A DNA stretch of 64,000 nucleotides from DASVRZ01 sp038230215 (GTDB lineage: Bacteria > Verrucomicrobiota > Verrucomicrobiia > Chthoniobacterales > DASVRZ01), in contig JBBRNR010000001.1 of the NCBI GenBank assembly GCA_038230215.1, positions 310,001-374,000 of the forward strand. The letters run 5' to 3'. Position 1 is the stretch's first letter. Every line of letters starts with the position of its first letter. Below the pieces are notes generated by a model. The model did not search any database. It saw nothing but the letters and a program-made list of their open reading frames with translations, and had not been told where the DNA came from. Position numbers and translations under genes: made by a program. This document shows positions 36,301 through 45,433 of this stretch, piece by piece.

Positions 36301-36870
36301 ATGACGATTGGATTTAAGGAATGGGCGCTGGTCTGCGCTGCGCTGGCGGATGGAACGACGAGTCTGATGATTCGCAAGGGCGGCATCGCGGAGGGACGCG
36401 ACGGGTTTCGCTTCCAGCACGATGCGTTTGTTTTGTTTCCGACGCTTTTTCACGAGCAGCTCGCCAAGACTCGTCTGCCTGCCGCGACTCCCGCGCCGGT
36501 GTTGGAGGAGGGGCTGGTCACGATCCAGATTCGGGCCGTGGTGGAATGGACGGAGCTAATCACGGATCGCGCCATGCTTATGCAACTCGAGCCTCACCAC
36601 ATCCTGCAACCGGCGGTGGTGGAGGACCGCTTCGTTTACAATCCGAAGCCGGGGCAAACGGCGCAACCGGATGGGGTGAATGTCGCCTTTCTCCGTGTCT
36701 GGAAGGCGAGCCGTCCGTGGCAGTTTCCCGATGCGCCGAAATATGGTGGCTGCCGCAGTTGGGTCGAGCTGCCCGATGTGCCCGACGCCATCATTTGGAC
36801 GCCGGTGCTGAGCGATGAGGCGCATGCAACTCGACTCGCGGAGTTGCGGACTACTTTGTCTTCATCGTAA
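36301..36870 (+). CDS. DUF1802 family protein
   Basis: 189 residues from ATG 36301; a GTG at 36256 would add 15 residues. The beginning, GFKEWALVCAALADGTTSLMIRKGGIAEG, then FVLFPTLFHEQ, matches the DUF1802 pattern of cyanobacteria and other phyla. Function unknown. Soluble, no signal peptide. Its last 20 bp overlap the end of the convergent cyclase gene. Confidence 0.75.
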   Translation: MTIGFKEWALVCAALADGTTSLMIRKGGIAEGRDGFRFQHDAFVLFPTLFHEQLAKTRLPAATPAPVLEEGLVTIQIRAVVEWTELITDRAMLMQLEPHHILQPAVVEDRFVYNPKPGQTAQPDGVNVAFLRVWKASRPWQFPDAPKYGGCRSWVELPDVPDAIIWTPVLSDEAHATRLAELRTTLSSS

Positions 36871-39061
36871 ACACGCCGTCCCAGTCGGGCCCCGGTGGAT
36901 TCACGATGAATGCCTCGCAGCGACTCAGATACAATTCGCAGACCGGATCGCCCGGTTTTTCCAACAGCATCTCGCCGAAACGAGCGTGCGCATCGGTGAA
37001 TTGTCCGGCGCGATAGAGATGCATCGCGTCGCCAAAACCATCCAGATACTTCGCCAGTGGCAGGCTCATCGGCTCGTCGGAACGCTGGTGCACGGCAAAC
37101 ACCTCCGTGGGCGCACCTTTCCCTTTTACCCGGACTCGGTCGATGCTTTGCAGTACGAAATACTGCCGCACCAGCCCCGCGACATCCTCGCCGATGAGGA
37201 TGTCGATGCCGTAATTTTTCGTGAGACCCTCCATGCGCGACGCGAGGTTTATCGGGTCGCCGATGACGGTAAATTCGCTTTTCTCTGGCGAGCCCATGTC
37301 GCCCGTGATGACTTCGCCGTGGTTCAGCCCGATGCCGAAACGAAACTCCTGCAGGCCCGCCGCCAGCCAGCGCTCGTTTAATTTCGAAAGCGCCACACGC
37401 ATCTCCAGCGCCGAGACCACCGCCAGTCGCGCATCCGTCGCGTCGCCGTGGCTTTTCACATTTCCCCAGACGGCCATCACGGCGTCGCCGATGAATTTGT
37501 CGAGCGTGCCCTGCTGCGCAAACACGCATTTCACCATCTCAGTGAGGTATTCATTGAGCTGGACCACGAGCACATGCGGGTCGGCATTTTCCGTCATCGA
37601 AGTGAAGCCGCGCAGATCGGAAAAGAGCACCGTGACCGACTGGCGGCGGGTTTTCATCAACTCCTCGCGGTTGTCCAGCAACTGGCTGACGACATTGCGC
37701 GAGACGTAACGTTCCAAGGTGCGCCGGGTGCGGGCGCGCTCGAGTTGTTCGACGACAAATTGGTAGATGATCGAGACGATGCCGCTGCCGTTCAGCGCGA
37801 GCAACGGCGCGATCGTGATCGGATAAACATGGAACTCGTTATAGAAAATCCACGAGAGCCCAACGAAGCCGCCGCTGCCTGCAAGCAGCGAAAGAAACTG
37901 TCGCACCGGCTTGTGAAACACCCAGCTAATGCCAAAAGCCAGCGACGACGCCAGAGCGATCAGCAACGTCGCGACCCAAGGCGAAATGCGGGAAATAAAA
38001 GCATTTTCGAGAACGGCATTCAGCACCTGGAGATGCATGTGCGGCCCGGGCACGGCGTCGAACGGCGTGCGCACCTCATCGTGCATCACCCGCGCATACG
38101 GGCCGACGACGACGATTTTGTCCTTAAAGATCGCGCCATCTTTGAAATTGTTTTTCCAATAGCGCGGCACGAAAAGCTGATAGATCGGCCGTGGGCGGAG
38201 TCGCGGTGTATTCGGTTCGGCGAAATGAATAGGCACATCGTCCAGTCCAGGCGGAATTTTGTCGGCCAGCCCCGCCTTCGCCAGCGTGCGTGCCGCCATC
38301 GAATGATAAATCTCCTGCCCAGGCTCGTAGCGGTAGCCTTCGTAAATCTCCAGCGTCGTATGAAAAACCGCACTGCGGACTACTCCATCGAGTTCCCCGC
38401 TGTAATTCACAAAACCCACTCGCTCGTCCGTCGGCGTCGTCTGGGGAATGAGCGAGTCGCCCGGCATTGTCAGCGTCCAGGTTTGCAATCCGTCGGGCTT
38501 GATCAGTTTGTCGAAATTGCTGCCGACCACCACTTGATCCCGGTATTTCTCCAGCATCAGCCGGAAGGCGGGATCGGCGGTCGTCTCGCTCCCAAAAATT
38601 AAATCGAAGACCACCACTTTCGCCCCGGCGCGCATCAGTTTATCCAGCACCAACGCATGCACCTCGCGCGACCACGGCCAGCGTTGAGTCATCAATTCCA
38701 GCGCGCGATAATCACTGCTTGCGGGGTCCATTTCCCGCGCGAAATCCTCCAGGTCGAGGCCGTTTAACGTGGTCGAGGCGTCGTCGATCCCGAGGGCGAC
38801 GAGTTGGTCGGTGACCGGGGCTTTTTTCCCGATGCGAACAAACCAGTCGTTGGCCGCATTCTCCCACCCGACCAGATTATCCGGAAAGACGTGCCGCCAA
38901 AACGCGTAGAGTCGAATGAAAGTGGGCTGGTTTCCGAGTCGCGGGCCGAGGACAGCGATGGAAACAAATTGCGACCAGTAAAACGCCATCACCAGCAGCC
39001 CGATGCCGCCGCAAATCGTCCCGAGCCAGAGGGAACGACGCAGGTTTTTGGCAGCCACCAC
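36851..39061 (-). CDS. CHASE2-domain adenylate/guanylate cyclase (class III)
   Basis: 736 residues. An N-terminal anchor helix (~10-35) precedes an extracytoplasmic CHASE2 sensor (~50-370), three or so membrane helices (~385-455), and a class III cyclase domain (~490-670): TVLFSDLRGFTSM with the first metal Asp, LDKFIGDAVMAVWG with the second, and FTVIGDPINLASRMEG. The 60-residue tail is not recognised (possibly one TPR). It should make cyclic AMP (or GMP) in response to an outside signal. The upstream gap holds only the second 21-bp array, so its promoter must lie in or next to that array. Confidence 0.9.
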   Translation of the reverse strand: MVAAKNLRRSLWLGTICGGIGLLVMAFYWSQFVSIAVLGPRLGNQPTFIRLYAFWRHVFPDNLVGWENAANDWFVRIGKKAPVTDQLVALGIDDASTTLNGLDLEDFAREMDPASSDYRALELMTQRWPWSREVHALVLDKLMRAGAKVVVFDLIFGSETTADPAFRLMLEKYRDQVVVGSNFDKLIKPDGLQTWTLTMPGDSLIPQTTPTDERVGFVNYSGELDGVVRSAVFHTTLEIYEGYRYEPGQEIYHSMAARTLAKAGLADKIPPGLDDVPIHFAEPNTPRLRPRPIYQLFVPRYWKNNFKDGAIFKDKIVVVGPYARVMHDEVRTPFDAVPGPHMHLQVLNAVLENAFISRISPWVATLLIALASSLAFGISWVFHKPVRQFLSLLAGSGGFVGLSWIFYNEFHVYPITIAPLLALNGSGIVSIIYQFVVEQLERARTRRTLERYVSRNVVSQLLDNREELMKTRRQSVTVLFSDLRGFTSMTENADPHVLVVQLNEYLTEMVKCVFAQQGTLDKFIGDAVMAVWGNVKSHGDATDARLAVVSALEMRVALSKLNERWLAAGLQEFRFGIGLNHGEVITGDMGSPEKSEFTVIGDPINLASRMEGLTKNYGIDILIGEDVAGLVRQYFVLQSIDRVRVKGKGAPTEVFAVHQRSDEPMSLPLAKYLDGFGDAMHLYRAGQFTDAHARFGEMLLEKPGDPVCELYLSRCEAFIVNPPGPDWDGVFTMKTK

Positions 39062-39129
39062 TCTGGATTAGACGCGAAAACCGGCGTTGACGAGCCCGAT
39101 CTTGCGCTTTCGACTGCTACACTGGCAGA

Positions 39130-39381
39130 GGGTCGATCTACACAGTCGAAGGGGCGATTTACACGGTCGAAGGGTCGATTTACACGGTCGAAGGGAAGAC
39201 TTACACGGTCGAAGGGTCGATTTACACACTCGAAGGGACGATTTACACGCTCAAAGGGACGACTTACACACTCGAAGGAACGACTTACACGGTCAAAGGA
39301 ACGATCTACACAGTCGAAGGGGCGATTTACACCCTCGAAGGGGTGACTTACACGCTCGGAGGGACGATTTACCTACCTCGG
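39130..39381. repeat. Second tandem array of twelve 21-bp units
   Basis: Eleven clear units of the type GGGTCGATTTACACGGTCGA plus A, and a degenerate twelfth, run without indels for 252 bp, the same length and unit number as the array at 4756-5007 but a different sequence. The htrA stop codon (39373-39375) lies in the last unit. One plus-strand frame reads as TRSKGRF heptapeptides, another as LHGRRVD heptapeptides. It lies downstream of htrA and upstream of the cyclase gene, both on the minus strand. Nothing else is present in 39062-39372. Confidence 0.85.
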
Positions 39382-40848
39382 AGGAATCACCACGAAGGAT
39401 TTTTGGCGTCCGCGCACGACGAACAGCACCTGACTCGCATTCGGATCAAGCGTACTGACCAGCGCCCGATATTCATCGACCGAGTGAATCGGGTTGCGGT
39501 TGATCTCCTGGATCACGTCGTCCACCTGCAACTTCCTGCCCGCTGCCGTCCTCTCATCCACCGCCGTCACCACCACGCCGCCACCATTTCCTGCATCGGC
39601 GACTTCCAGGCCCGCCAGTGCCTGCGCCGGGACGGGGACATTCGGAGTTGCATTCGGATGTGCCGGATTGTTGCGCGGCGTCTGGCGTTGGTGCAAGGCG
39701 AGCGCGGCGTAGTTCTCCGGCTGCTCCTGGATTTTGGCCGTGAGTTTTTTCTCCTGGTTATTCCGCAAAACCAGCAGCTCGACCTTCGAGTCGATGGCCA
39801 CTTGCGACACGCTATTGCGCAACGCCACCGGATCCGCGATCTCCCTGGCGTTGAATTTTTTAATAATATCTCCCGGCTGCACGCCTGCGATGTCGGCGGG
39901 CGAACCGTCCATCACTTCTTCGACCATCACGCCCTCCAACCCGCTTGCGCCGACCTGGCTGGCGAGTTCCGGTGAGACGACTTGCATGGTGACGCCGAGA
40001 TAGCCGCGGACGACTTTGCCGTGGGAAATGACGCTTTCGACTGTGCTTTTCACGGTGTTCGACGGAATGGCAAACGCGATGCCCTGGTTGCCGCCGGACT
40101 CGGAAAAGATCGAGCTGTTTACGCCGATGACTTCCCCGCGAATGTTCACCAACGGCCCACCAGAGTTTCCGCGATTGACCGCTGCATCGGTCTGAAACGC
40201 CTCGACCATGCTGTCCGAAGTCGCCTTCCGGCCCTTCGCGCTGATGATTCCCTGACTCACGCTTTCCTGAAGTCCGTAGGGGTTGCCGATGGCGAAAACG
40301 AGCTGGCCTACTGCGACTTCATCGGAGTTGCCGAGGGCCAAAGGGGTGATGTTGGGTAGTTCAATCTTCAACACCGCAAGGTCGGTGACCGGGTCGGCCC
40401 CGAGGATTTTTGCGGGAGCGGTGCGTCCATCGGCGAGTTGCACCTGGATCTCGTCCATGTTTTCGATGACGTGGTTATTCGTTACGATGTGGCCTTCCTT
40501 GCTGACGATGAAACCAGAGCCGAGCGACGATTGCACCTGCTGCCGGGTGCGCCCCTGGCGGCTGCGTCCGAAGAAAAACTCCAGAGGGTCGATTTGCTGC
40601 TGCTCAATGCGGCGCGAGGTGGTGATGCTAACCACGGACGGCACAACGGCGCTGGAGAGCTTTTTATATTCTGAGTCGAGTCGCGAGAGAATCTCCAGGT
40701 CGCCGTCGGCGAGTTTCGGCTTGTCTGCGGGAGTGAATTTCTCGCTGCGCCAGTTCGTGGAATGCCGCCCGAGCTGGCCCTGTTTTTGGTAATAGAAATA
40801 GCCGAGCCCAAGGCCGAGTAGCAGGATGAAGAGGAGAAATCTTTTCAT
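39373..40848 (-). CDS. HtrA/DegP-family periplasmic serine protease
   Basis: 491 residues from ATG 40848 (MKRFLLFILLLGLGLGYFYY, signal anchor). Trypsin-like protease domain with the triad visible: His in VTNNHVIEN, Asp in DPVTDLAVLKI, Ser in NRGNSGGPLV. Two PDZ domains follow (about 285-380 and 405-490), separated by an Asn/Pro-rich linker. It should degrade or refold damaged envelope proteins. An upstream ATG adds eight residues and is less likely. Its end runs into the second 21-bp array. Confidence 0.93.
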   Translation of the reverse strand: MKRFLLFILLLGLGLGYFYYQKQGQLGRHSTNWRSEKFTPADKPKLADGDLEILSRLDSEYKKLSSAVVPSVVSITTSRRIEQQQIDPLEFFFGRSRQGRTRQQVQSSLGSGFIVSKEGHIVTNNHVIENMDEIQVQLADGRTAPAKILGADPVTDLAVLKIELPNITPLALGNSDEVAVGQLVFAIGNPYGLQESVSQGIISAKGRKATSDSMVEAFQTDAAVNRGNSGGPLVNIRGEVIGVNSSIFSESGGNQGIAFAIPSNTVKSTVESVISHGKVVRGYLGVTMQVVSPELASQVGASGLEGVMVEEVMDGSPADIAGVQPGDIIKKFNAREIADPVALRNSVSQVAIDSKVELLVLRNNQEKKLTAKIQEQPENYAALALHQRQTPRNNPAHPNATPNVPVPAQALAGLEVADAGNGGGVVVTAVDERTAAGRKLQVDDVIQEINRNPIHSVDEYRALVSTLDPNASQVLFVVRGRQKSFVVIPPR

Positions 40849-40984
40849 GAGGTGAGGAGGAATGTGCTCCATTCTGACAATGGACGCCGGAAAATGTTGA
40901 AACTGGATTCTAAGAGGACATCAAAGAAGTCGTGCATGGACCGTTTGCATCATGAATGGCTTTGCAGCGTCGAGCCGAAGTTTT

Positions 40985-41021
40985 CTGGGAGCGCACGCGT
41001 CTCGCGCTTACGAGACGTGCG
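40985..41021. repeat. REP-like hairpin over the recG stop codon
   Basis: CTGGGAGCGCACGCGTCTC resembles the head of the REP-like element at 6636 (about 16 of 20 positions with one gap). CGCACGCGTCTCG (40992-41004) pairs with CGAGACGTGCG (41011-41021) with a two-base bulge, and the recG stop codon (41008-41010) lies in the loop. It may double as a transcript end, but there is no T-tract. Confidence 0.5.
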
Positions 41022-43686
41022 AGAGCGTCGGCTGTGTGGGATTTTGCAGCAGGCCGCGGAAGCGAATGTTCTCCGGACGGGCCAGTTCTGGATCCGACGA
41101 GACGAGTTTCATCGCGATCTGGCGGGCCAGGAGCATGAGGTCGTGATCCTGGAGAATGTTGCCGATCTTCAGCGGCGGTAATCCGCTCTGCGCTGTGCCC
41201 AGAATGTCGCCGGGCCCGCGCAGATTCAGGTCGGCCTCGGCGATGGCGAACCCATCCGTCGTCGCGGCCAGTGTGCGGAGTTTTTCCAGCGCCGCCGGGT
41301 CTTTCGTGCGGGTGAGCAAGATGCAAAATGACGTCGCGCTGCCGCGTCCGATGCGTCCGCGTAATTGGTGCAACTGCGCCAACCCAAACTTCTCCGCGTC
41401 CTCTATGATCATCACAGTCGCGTTAGGCACGTCGATGCCGACTTCGATCACGGTCGTCGCGACGAGCACCTGAGTTTCATTCGCCCGAAACCGCCGCATG
41501 ATCGCGTCTTTTTCCTCCGGCGGAATGCGACCGTGGAGCAGCTCGCACTTCAACGGCGCGAGAAACGCGGACCATTTTTCGTATTCCTGAGTGGCGGCTT
41601 TGGCGTCGCTTTTTTCGCCTTCATCGATCAGGGGACAAACCACGTACGCCTGATTTCCCGCCGCCAGATACGACTTAAACTTGGCCGGATCCTTCAGCGT
41701 TCCCTCCTCGCGGAGTTCCGTTTTGATGCGGCCCCGACCCGGTGGCAATTCGTCTAAAATGGAAACATCGAGATCGCCATAAGCCGTCATCGTCAGCGTG
41801 CGCGGAATCGGCGTCGCCGTCATCACAAGCACGTCGGGCGTCGGTCGGCGCGAGATGAGTTTCGCCCGCTGCATGACGCCGAATTTGTGTTGCTCATCGA
41901 TCACCACCAACCCGAGATTTGTGAACTCCACAGAATCATAGAGCAACGCGTGCGTCCCTATGAAAAGCTGCGGAGTGGTATCGCCGAAAGTAATGGGAGC
42001 GTCGGTCGCATCTAACTTCGGGGAGCGCGGGCCGCTGGCCTGCTCTTTTTGGCGGCCCGCCGAAAAGTTTTCCCCACGGGGCAACCAAAGCCACTCGTAA
42101 GACTCATCGCTCTCCACCAGTTGGGCCTCCCAAGGATTGCCTGTGATGTAGAGAAATTTCTCCTGCAAATCCGATTCTGAGCGAATCCTCCGGTCAAAGG
42201 ATTCATTCTCCCAGACAGGGCCGTCTGCGTCGTTCTTTTTGTTAATCTGATGCGCCGTGAACGACTTGATAGTGTGCAGAATTTCCGCGAGGGGAAAAAA
42301 CACCGCGCTGCCCTTTTCATCCTGATCTTTGACAAAAGGCTCGATCAGCAAATGAACGTGATTGGGCATCACGCAAGCGGCATAAAGCTCATAGCGTTTG
42401 TCCTTCCAGTGGAGAATGCAGTCCATGACAATCGTGCGGGCTTCCGAGCTGAGCTGGCGGCGGTTGCGCGTGGCAAAAGTGATGACGTATTTGGCCCACG
42501 GACGCTCGAAGTGCGGGAGGCGGCGTTTGCTGTAATGGACATCGGACGCGGTGTCCGGCGAGCCGCCCGACACTGCAGGCGGGCCGCCCGCGCTCCCCGG
42601 AATTATTCTACCTGCCCTCTCAAACAACGGCAACGTATTCTCTTCCTTCCGCGAGCCCGTACGCAGGGCGATTTGCACACCCAGCGGCTCCAGCAGCCGC
42701 GTGAAATTCAAATAATGCTGCTCCGCCAGAATCTGCGTCGGGGCCATCAGCGCGGTCTGAAATCCCGCCTCGATCGCGAGCAGGATCGCCGCCAATGCGA
42801 CCAGCGTTTTTCCCGATCCCACATCGCCTTGGAGCAGGCGGTTCATCGGATGAGGCGCGGCCAGATCGGCGCGAATCTCGCGAATCACCCGTTCCTGCGC
42901 GCCAGTCAGCGGAAACGGCAATGAGTCGAATAGTCGCCCAAGCCATTTTCCCGTCCCGCAATGCGGCGCTCCAGGGAGTGCGATGGTCTGCGAACGGCGA
43001 AGAGCCACTTGCAACTGGAGTCCGAAAAACTCCGTCAGCACGAGATGTCGACGGGCGTCTTCTAACATCGCAGCATCGGGCGGAAAATGAATGTTGCGCA
43101 CGGCGCGATCACGGCCCGTTTCGCTCAAGCCTGCCGGTAGCAAATCGGGCAGCGGTTCCAGTCGAGTGAGAAGCGAATCCATCAGTTTGCGGAACGCCCG
43201 CTGCGTCATGCCTTCTGTCGCCGGATAAATCGGGACGATGCGCTCCAGGTTGAGCGACGCATCGGTATCGTCCTCGATGATTTCAAATTCAGGATGCTCG
43301 ATGCAGAGCAGTTTTCCACGGAGGCGCGGACGTCCAAAAACGACTACGCGCTGACCCACGGCGATCATTTTCTGGACATAATGCAGGTTAAACCAGCGCA
43401 GCGTTATCGGACTCGAAAGAATCGCTCCATCCGGCGCCTCGATCACCGCGTCGAACATCTTTTTATAGCTGCCGAACCGCCGCAGATTCGTCTTCCCAAC
43501 CATTCCGCAAATGCAGACCGGCTTCTCCATTTCCTGGTGGGGAAACTGATCGAAACGCGTGCGATCCTCGTGTCGTTTCGGGTAATGCGAAAGCACGTCG
43601 CCGACCGTTAGCAACCCCAGCCGGGCGAGGAGCTTCAACTGCGGCGGAAGGACCGCCTCGGCGAGCGGAGTTTCGAGGGTTAGCAT
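41008..43686 (-). CDS. recG: ATP-dependent DNA helicase RecG with in-frame transposase insertion
   Basis: RecG regresses stalled replication forks and branch-migrates junctions. From ATG 43686 the protein has 892 residues, about 190 more than usual. The wedge domain (GMVGKTNLRRFGS; VVVFGRPRLRG), Walker A GDVGSGKT at 287-294, motif Ia (MAPTQILAEQHY) and, after the insertion, GTHALLYD, DEQH at 597-600, MTATPIPRTL and the C-terminal QLRGRIGRG are all intact. Residues ~363-556, between motif Ia and motif II, are a REP-associated tyrosine transposase. No stop or frameshift breaks the frame. recJ lies upstream and overlaps its start by 7 bp. In-frame codons upstream of 43686 lie inside recJ. Confidence 0.9.
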   Translation of the reverse strand: MLTLETPLAEAVLPPQLKLLARLGLLTVGDVLSHYPKRHEDRTRFDQFPHQEMEKPVCICGMVGKTNLRRFGSYKKMFDAVIEAPDGAILSSPITLRWFNLHYVQKMIAVGQRVVVFGRPRLRGKLLCIEHPEFEIIEDDTDASLNLERIVPIYPATEGMTQRAFRKLMDSLLTRLEPLPDLLPAGLSETGRDRAVRNIHFPPDAAMLEDARRHLVLTEFFGLQLQVALRRSQTIALPGAPHCGTGKWLGRLFDSLPFPLTGAQERVIREIRADLAAPHPMNRLLQGDVGSGKTLVALAAILLAIEAGFQTALMAPTQILAEQHYLNFTRLLEPLGVQIALRTGSRKEENTLPLFERAGRIIPGSAGGPPAVSGGSPDTASDVHYSKRRLPHFERPWAKYVITFATRNRRQLSSEARTIVMDCILHWKDKRYELYAACVMPNHVHLLIEPFVKDQDEKGSAVFFPLAEILHTIKSFTAHQINKKNDADGPVWENESFDRRIRSESDLQEKFLYITGNPWEAQLVESDESYEWLWLPRGENFSAGRQKEQASGPRSPKLDATDAPITFGDTTPQLFIGTHALLYDSVEFTNLGLVVIDEQHKFGVMQRAKLISRRPTPDVLVMTATPIPRTLTMTAYGDLDVSILDELPPGRGRIKTELREEGTLKDPAKFKSYLAAGNQAYVVCPLIDEGEKSDAKAATQEYEKWSAFLAPLKCELLHGRIPPEEKDAIMRRFRANETQVLVATTVIEVGIDVPNATVMIIEDAEKFGLAQLHQLRGRIGRGSATSFCILLTRTKDPAALEKLRTLAATTDGFAIAEADLNLRGPGDILGTAQSGLPPLKIGNILQDHDLMLLARQIAMKLVSSDPELARPENIRFRGLLQNPTQPTLSHVS
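42019..42599 (-). mobile_element. RAYT (REP-associated HUH/Y1 transposase) element inside recG
   Basis: The ends are inverted repeats CGGGGAGCGCGGGC (42019-42032) and its complement (42586-42599), extendable to about 25 bp with three mismatches. The 581-bp body encodes, in the recG frame and strand, a RAYT domain: RLPHFERPWAKYVITFATR, CVMPNHVHLLIEP with the metal-binding HVH (443-445 of the fusion), AEILHTIKSFTAHQIN, WENESFDRRIR, and FLYITGNPWEA with the presumed catalytic Tyr513. The end sequence reads PGSAGGPPAVSGGSPDT, the usual translation of such repeat ends. All catalytic residues seem present. No separate start codon or ribosome site is obvious, so the domain is made only as part of RecG. 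Confidence 0.85.
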
Positions 43687-45356
43687 GATGCGCGCAAATG
43701 TGTGATCTGGAGTTGCAACGACGTCTCTCCGCGAAAAGTGTTCGTCTCCAAATGAAACGCCACATCCCAGGGCGGCGGCGGCAAAGGCTCGGCGGCTCCG
43801 CCAAAGAAAACGGCCGCTAGCTGCGTCTGACGATCCGTCAGAAAGAGCCGCAAATGTTTCTCCTTCATCACCATCGGCTCGCGGGCCGGACTCACCTTTC
43901 GCACCCAATAAGTGGGACGCGGATTCGCCATGCCGAAGGGCTCGAAGTAATTTTGCGCGGACCAGAGCGCGTCGTTGATCTCGGCTAATGTTAGCTCGCA
44001 ATCGAGATGCAGTTTCGGATGCAAATCTTCCGGATCGACTAACATGGAAACTGCCGTCTCAAACTCGGAAGTGAATCGAGTTAGATTCGATTCTAAAATG
44101 GTCAGTCCAGCCGCCATTTCGTGGCCGCCAAACTTCTCCAGCCACGGCGCACATTTTCCCAGCGCAGATACCAATGAAACTCCACTGATGCTGCGTCCGC
44201 TGCCTTTGCCGAGACCATTTTCATCGAAGGCAATGACGACGCTCGGCCGGTAAAAATGACGCGCCAATCTCGCTGCGACGATGCCGACCACTCCGGGCGT
44301 CCAGCCGCGCGCACCGACGACAATGGCCGCCGCATCCGGTTTTGAGACGAGTTCCATCGCACTCTGGTGGGTCCGTTTTTCGATAGCCTGACGCTCCGCA
44401 TTCTGGCTGTGCAATTCCGCAGCTAACATTCGAGCTTCATCGATATCGTCGGTCGAAAGCAGATCCAGCGCAGCCTGTGCGGTTCCGAGTCGTCCGGCGG
44501 CATTCAGACGCGGGCCAAGCCGAAAGCCAATGTCGGACGCATTCAGCGGAAAACTAACACCGGAGACTTCCATTAGAGCGCGGATTCCGACCCAGCTTGT
44601 GTTCTCCATTCGAGTTAGACCGTGACGCACGAGCAACCGGTTTTCACCGATCAGCGGAACCAAATCGGCTACGGTGGCGAGCGCGGCGAGGTCGAGAAAA
44701 CACTTTAAGTCGAACCCAGGAAGCGGACGCTTTTTTAAAAGCGCGTGACAGAGCTTGAAGGCGAGCCCGCCGCTGCAAAGATACCCGAAACTAGTGCCGC
44801 GTTTCGGGTTCACCACCGCCGCGCAAACGGGCCATTCGCCGCTGCATTCGTGGTGATCCAGGACGATGACGTCGATATGATTGGAACTCAGCTCAGAAAT
44901 TTCCCGGGCCGAACTCGTGCCGCAATCGACCGCGATCAGGAGCCCCGGCGCGTGCTCGGCGAGACAGCGTTCGAGGCCTTCGCGAGACAGCCCATAGCCC
45001 TCTTCGACGCGATGCGGCAGAAAGCAGGCAGCGGCGTTTCCATACTGCGCCAGCATCCGGCGCAGCATCGTCAGCGAGGTTACGCCATCGACATCGTAGT
45101 CGCCGTAAAGTGCGATTTTTTCCCCGGCATCGACGGCTCGGAATATGCGCGCGACGGCTTTTTCCATGTCGGGCAAAAGCAGTGGGTCACCCAGTGTTTT
45201 CAGACGTGGATGGAGGAAATCCGCAGCCAGATTTGCATCGTCCAGCGCGTGACGGCAGAGAAGCGGGTCGAGAGCGGCGGGCAATCCGAGCGTCTCTGCC
45301 AGCGTCCGTGCAGCGGCCAGCCCGGGAGGATTGCAGGGCGTCCAGATGGGGTTCAC
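43680..45356 (-). CDS. recJ: Single-stranded-DNA-specific exonuclease RecJ
   Basis: 5'-3' exonuclease on single strands, for recombination and mismatch repair. 558 residues of the DHH/DHHA1 family: ALYGDYDVDGVTS near 82, AVDCGTSS, LDHHECSGEWP (DHH motif), and NPKRG..., with an OB-like C-terminal domain. The C-terminal DHHA1 loop reads GSGRSISGVSL where GSGRS is conserved. Its stop overlaps the recG start, so the two repair genes are coupled. Confidence 0.93.
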   Translation of the reverse strand: MNPIWTPCNPPGLAAARTLAETLGLPAALDPLLCRHALDDANLAADFLHPRLKTLGDPLLLPDMEKAVARIFRAVDAGEKIALYGDYDVDGVTSLTMLRRMLAQYGNAAACFLPHRVEEGYGLSREGLERCLAEHAPGLLIAVDCGTSSAREISELSSNHIDVIVLDHHECSGEWPVCAAVVNPKRGTSFGYLCSGGLAFKLCHALLKKRPLPGFDLKCFLDLAALATVADLVPLIGENRLLVRHGLTRMENTSWVGIRALMEVSGVSFPLNASDIGFRLGPRLNAAGRLGTAQAALDLLSTDDIDEARMLAAELHSQNAERQAIEKRTHQSAMELVSKPDAAAIVVGARGWTPGVVGIVAARLARHFYRPSVVIAFDENGLGKGSGRSISGVSLVSALGKCAPWLEKFGGHEMAAGLTILESNLTRFTSEFETAVSMLVDPEDLHPKLHLDCELTLAEINDALWSAQNYFEPFGMANPRPTYWVRKVSPAREPMVMKEKHLRLFLTDRQTQLAAVFFGGAAEPLPPPPWDVAFHLETNTFRGETSLQLQITHLRASC

Positions 45357-45433
45357 GGATTTAGATTCGAGTTAGAGCGGACTGTCGCCAAGATAAATTG
45401 CGGTCGGGCGGAGTTTCCCTTTACGATAAGCCG

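Noticed and set aside
39130..39381. CRISPR array
   Set aside because: Units are contiguous 21-bp repeats with no spacers, and no cas gene is near. The same holds for 4756-5007.
42019..42599. Intein in RecG
   Set aside because: No splicing-junction residues or Hint-domain motifs; HVH, Tyr and REP-like ends identify a RAYT transposase instead.
42019..42599. recG as a pseudogene broken by a transposon
   Set aside because: No stop or frameshift is present through the insert, and all helicase motifs on both sides are intact.
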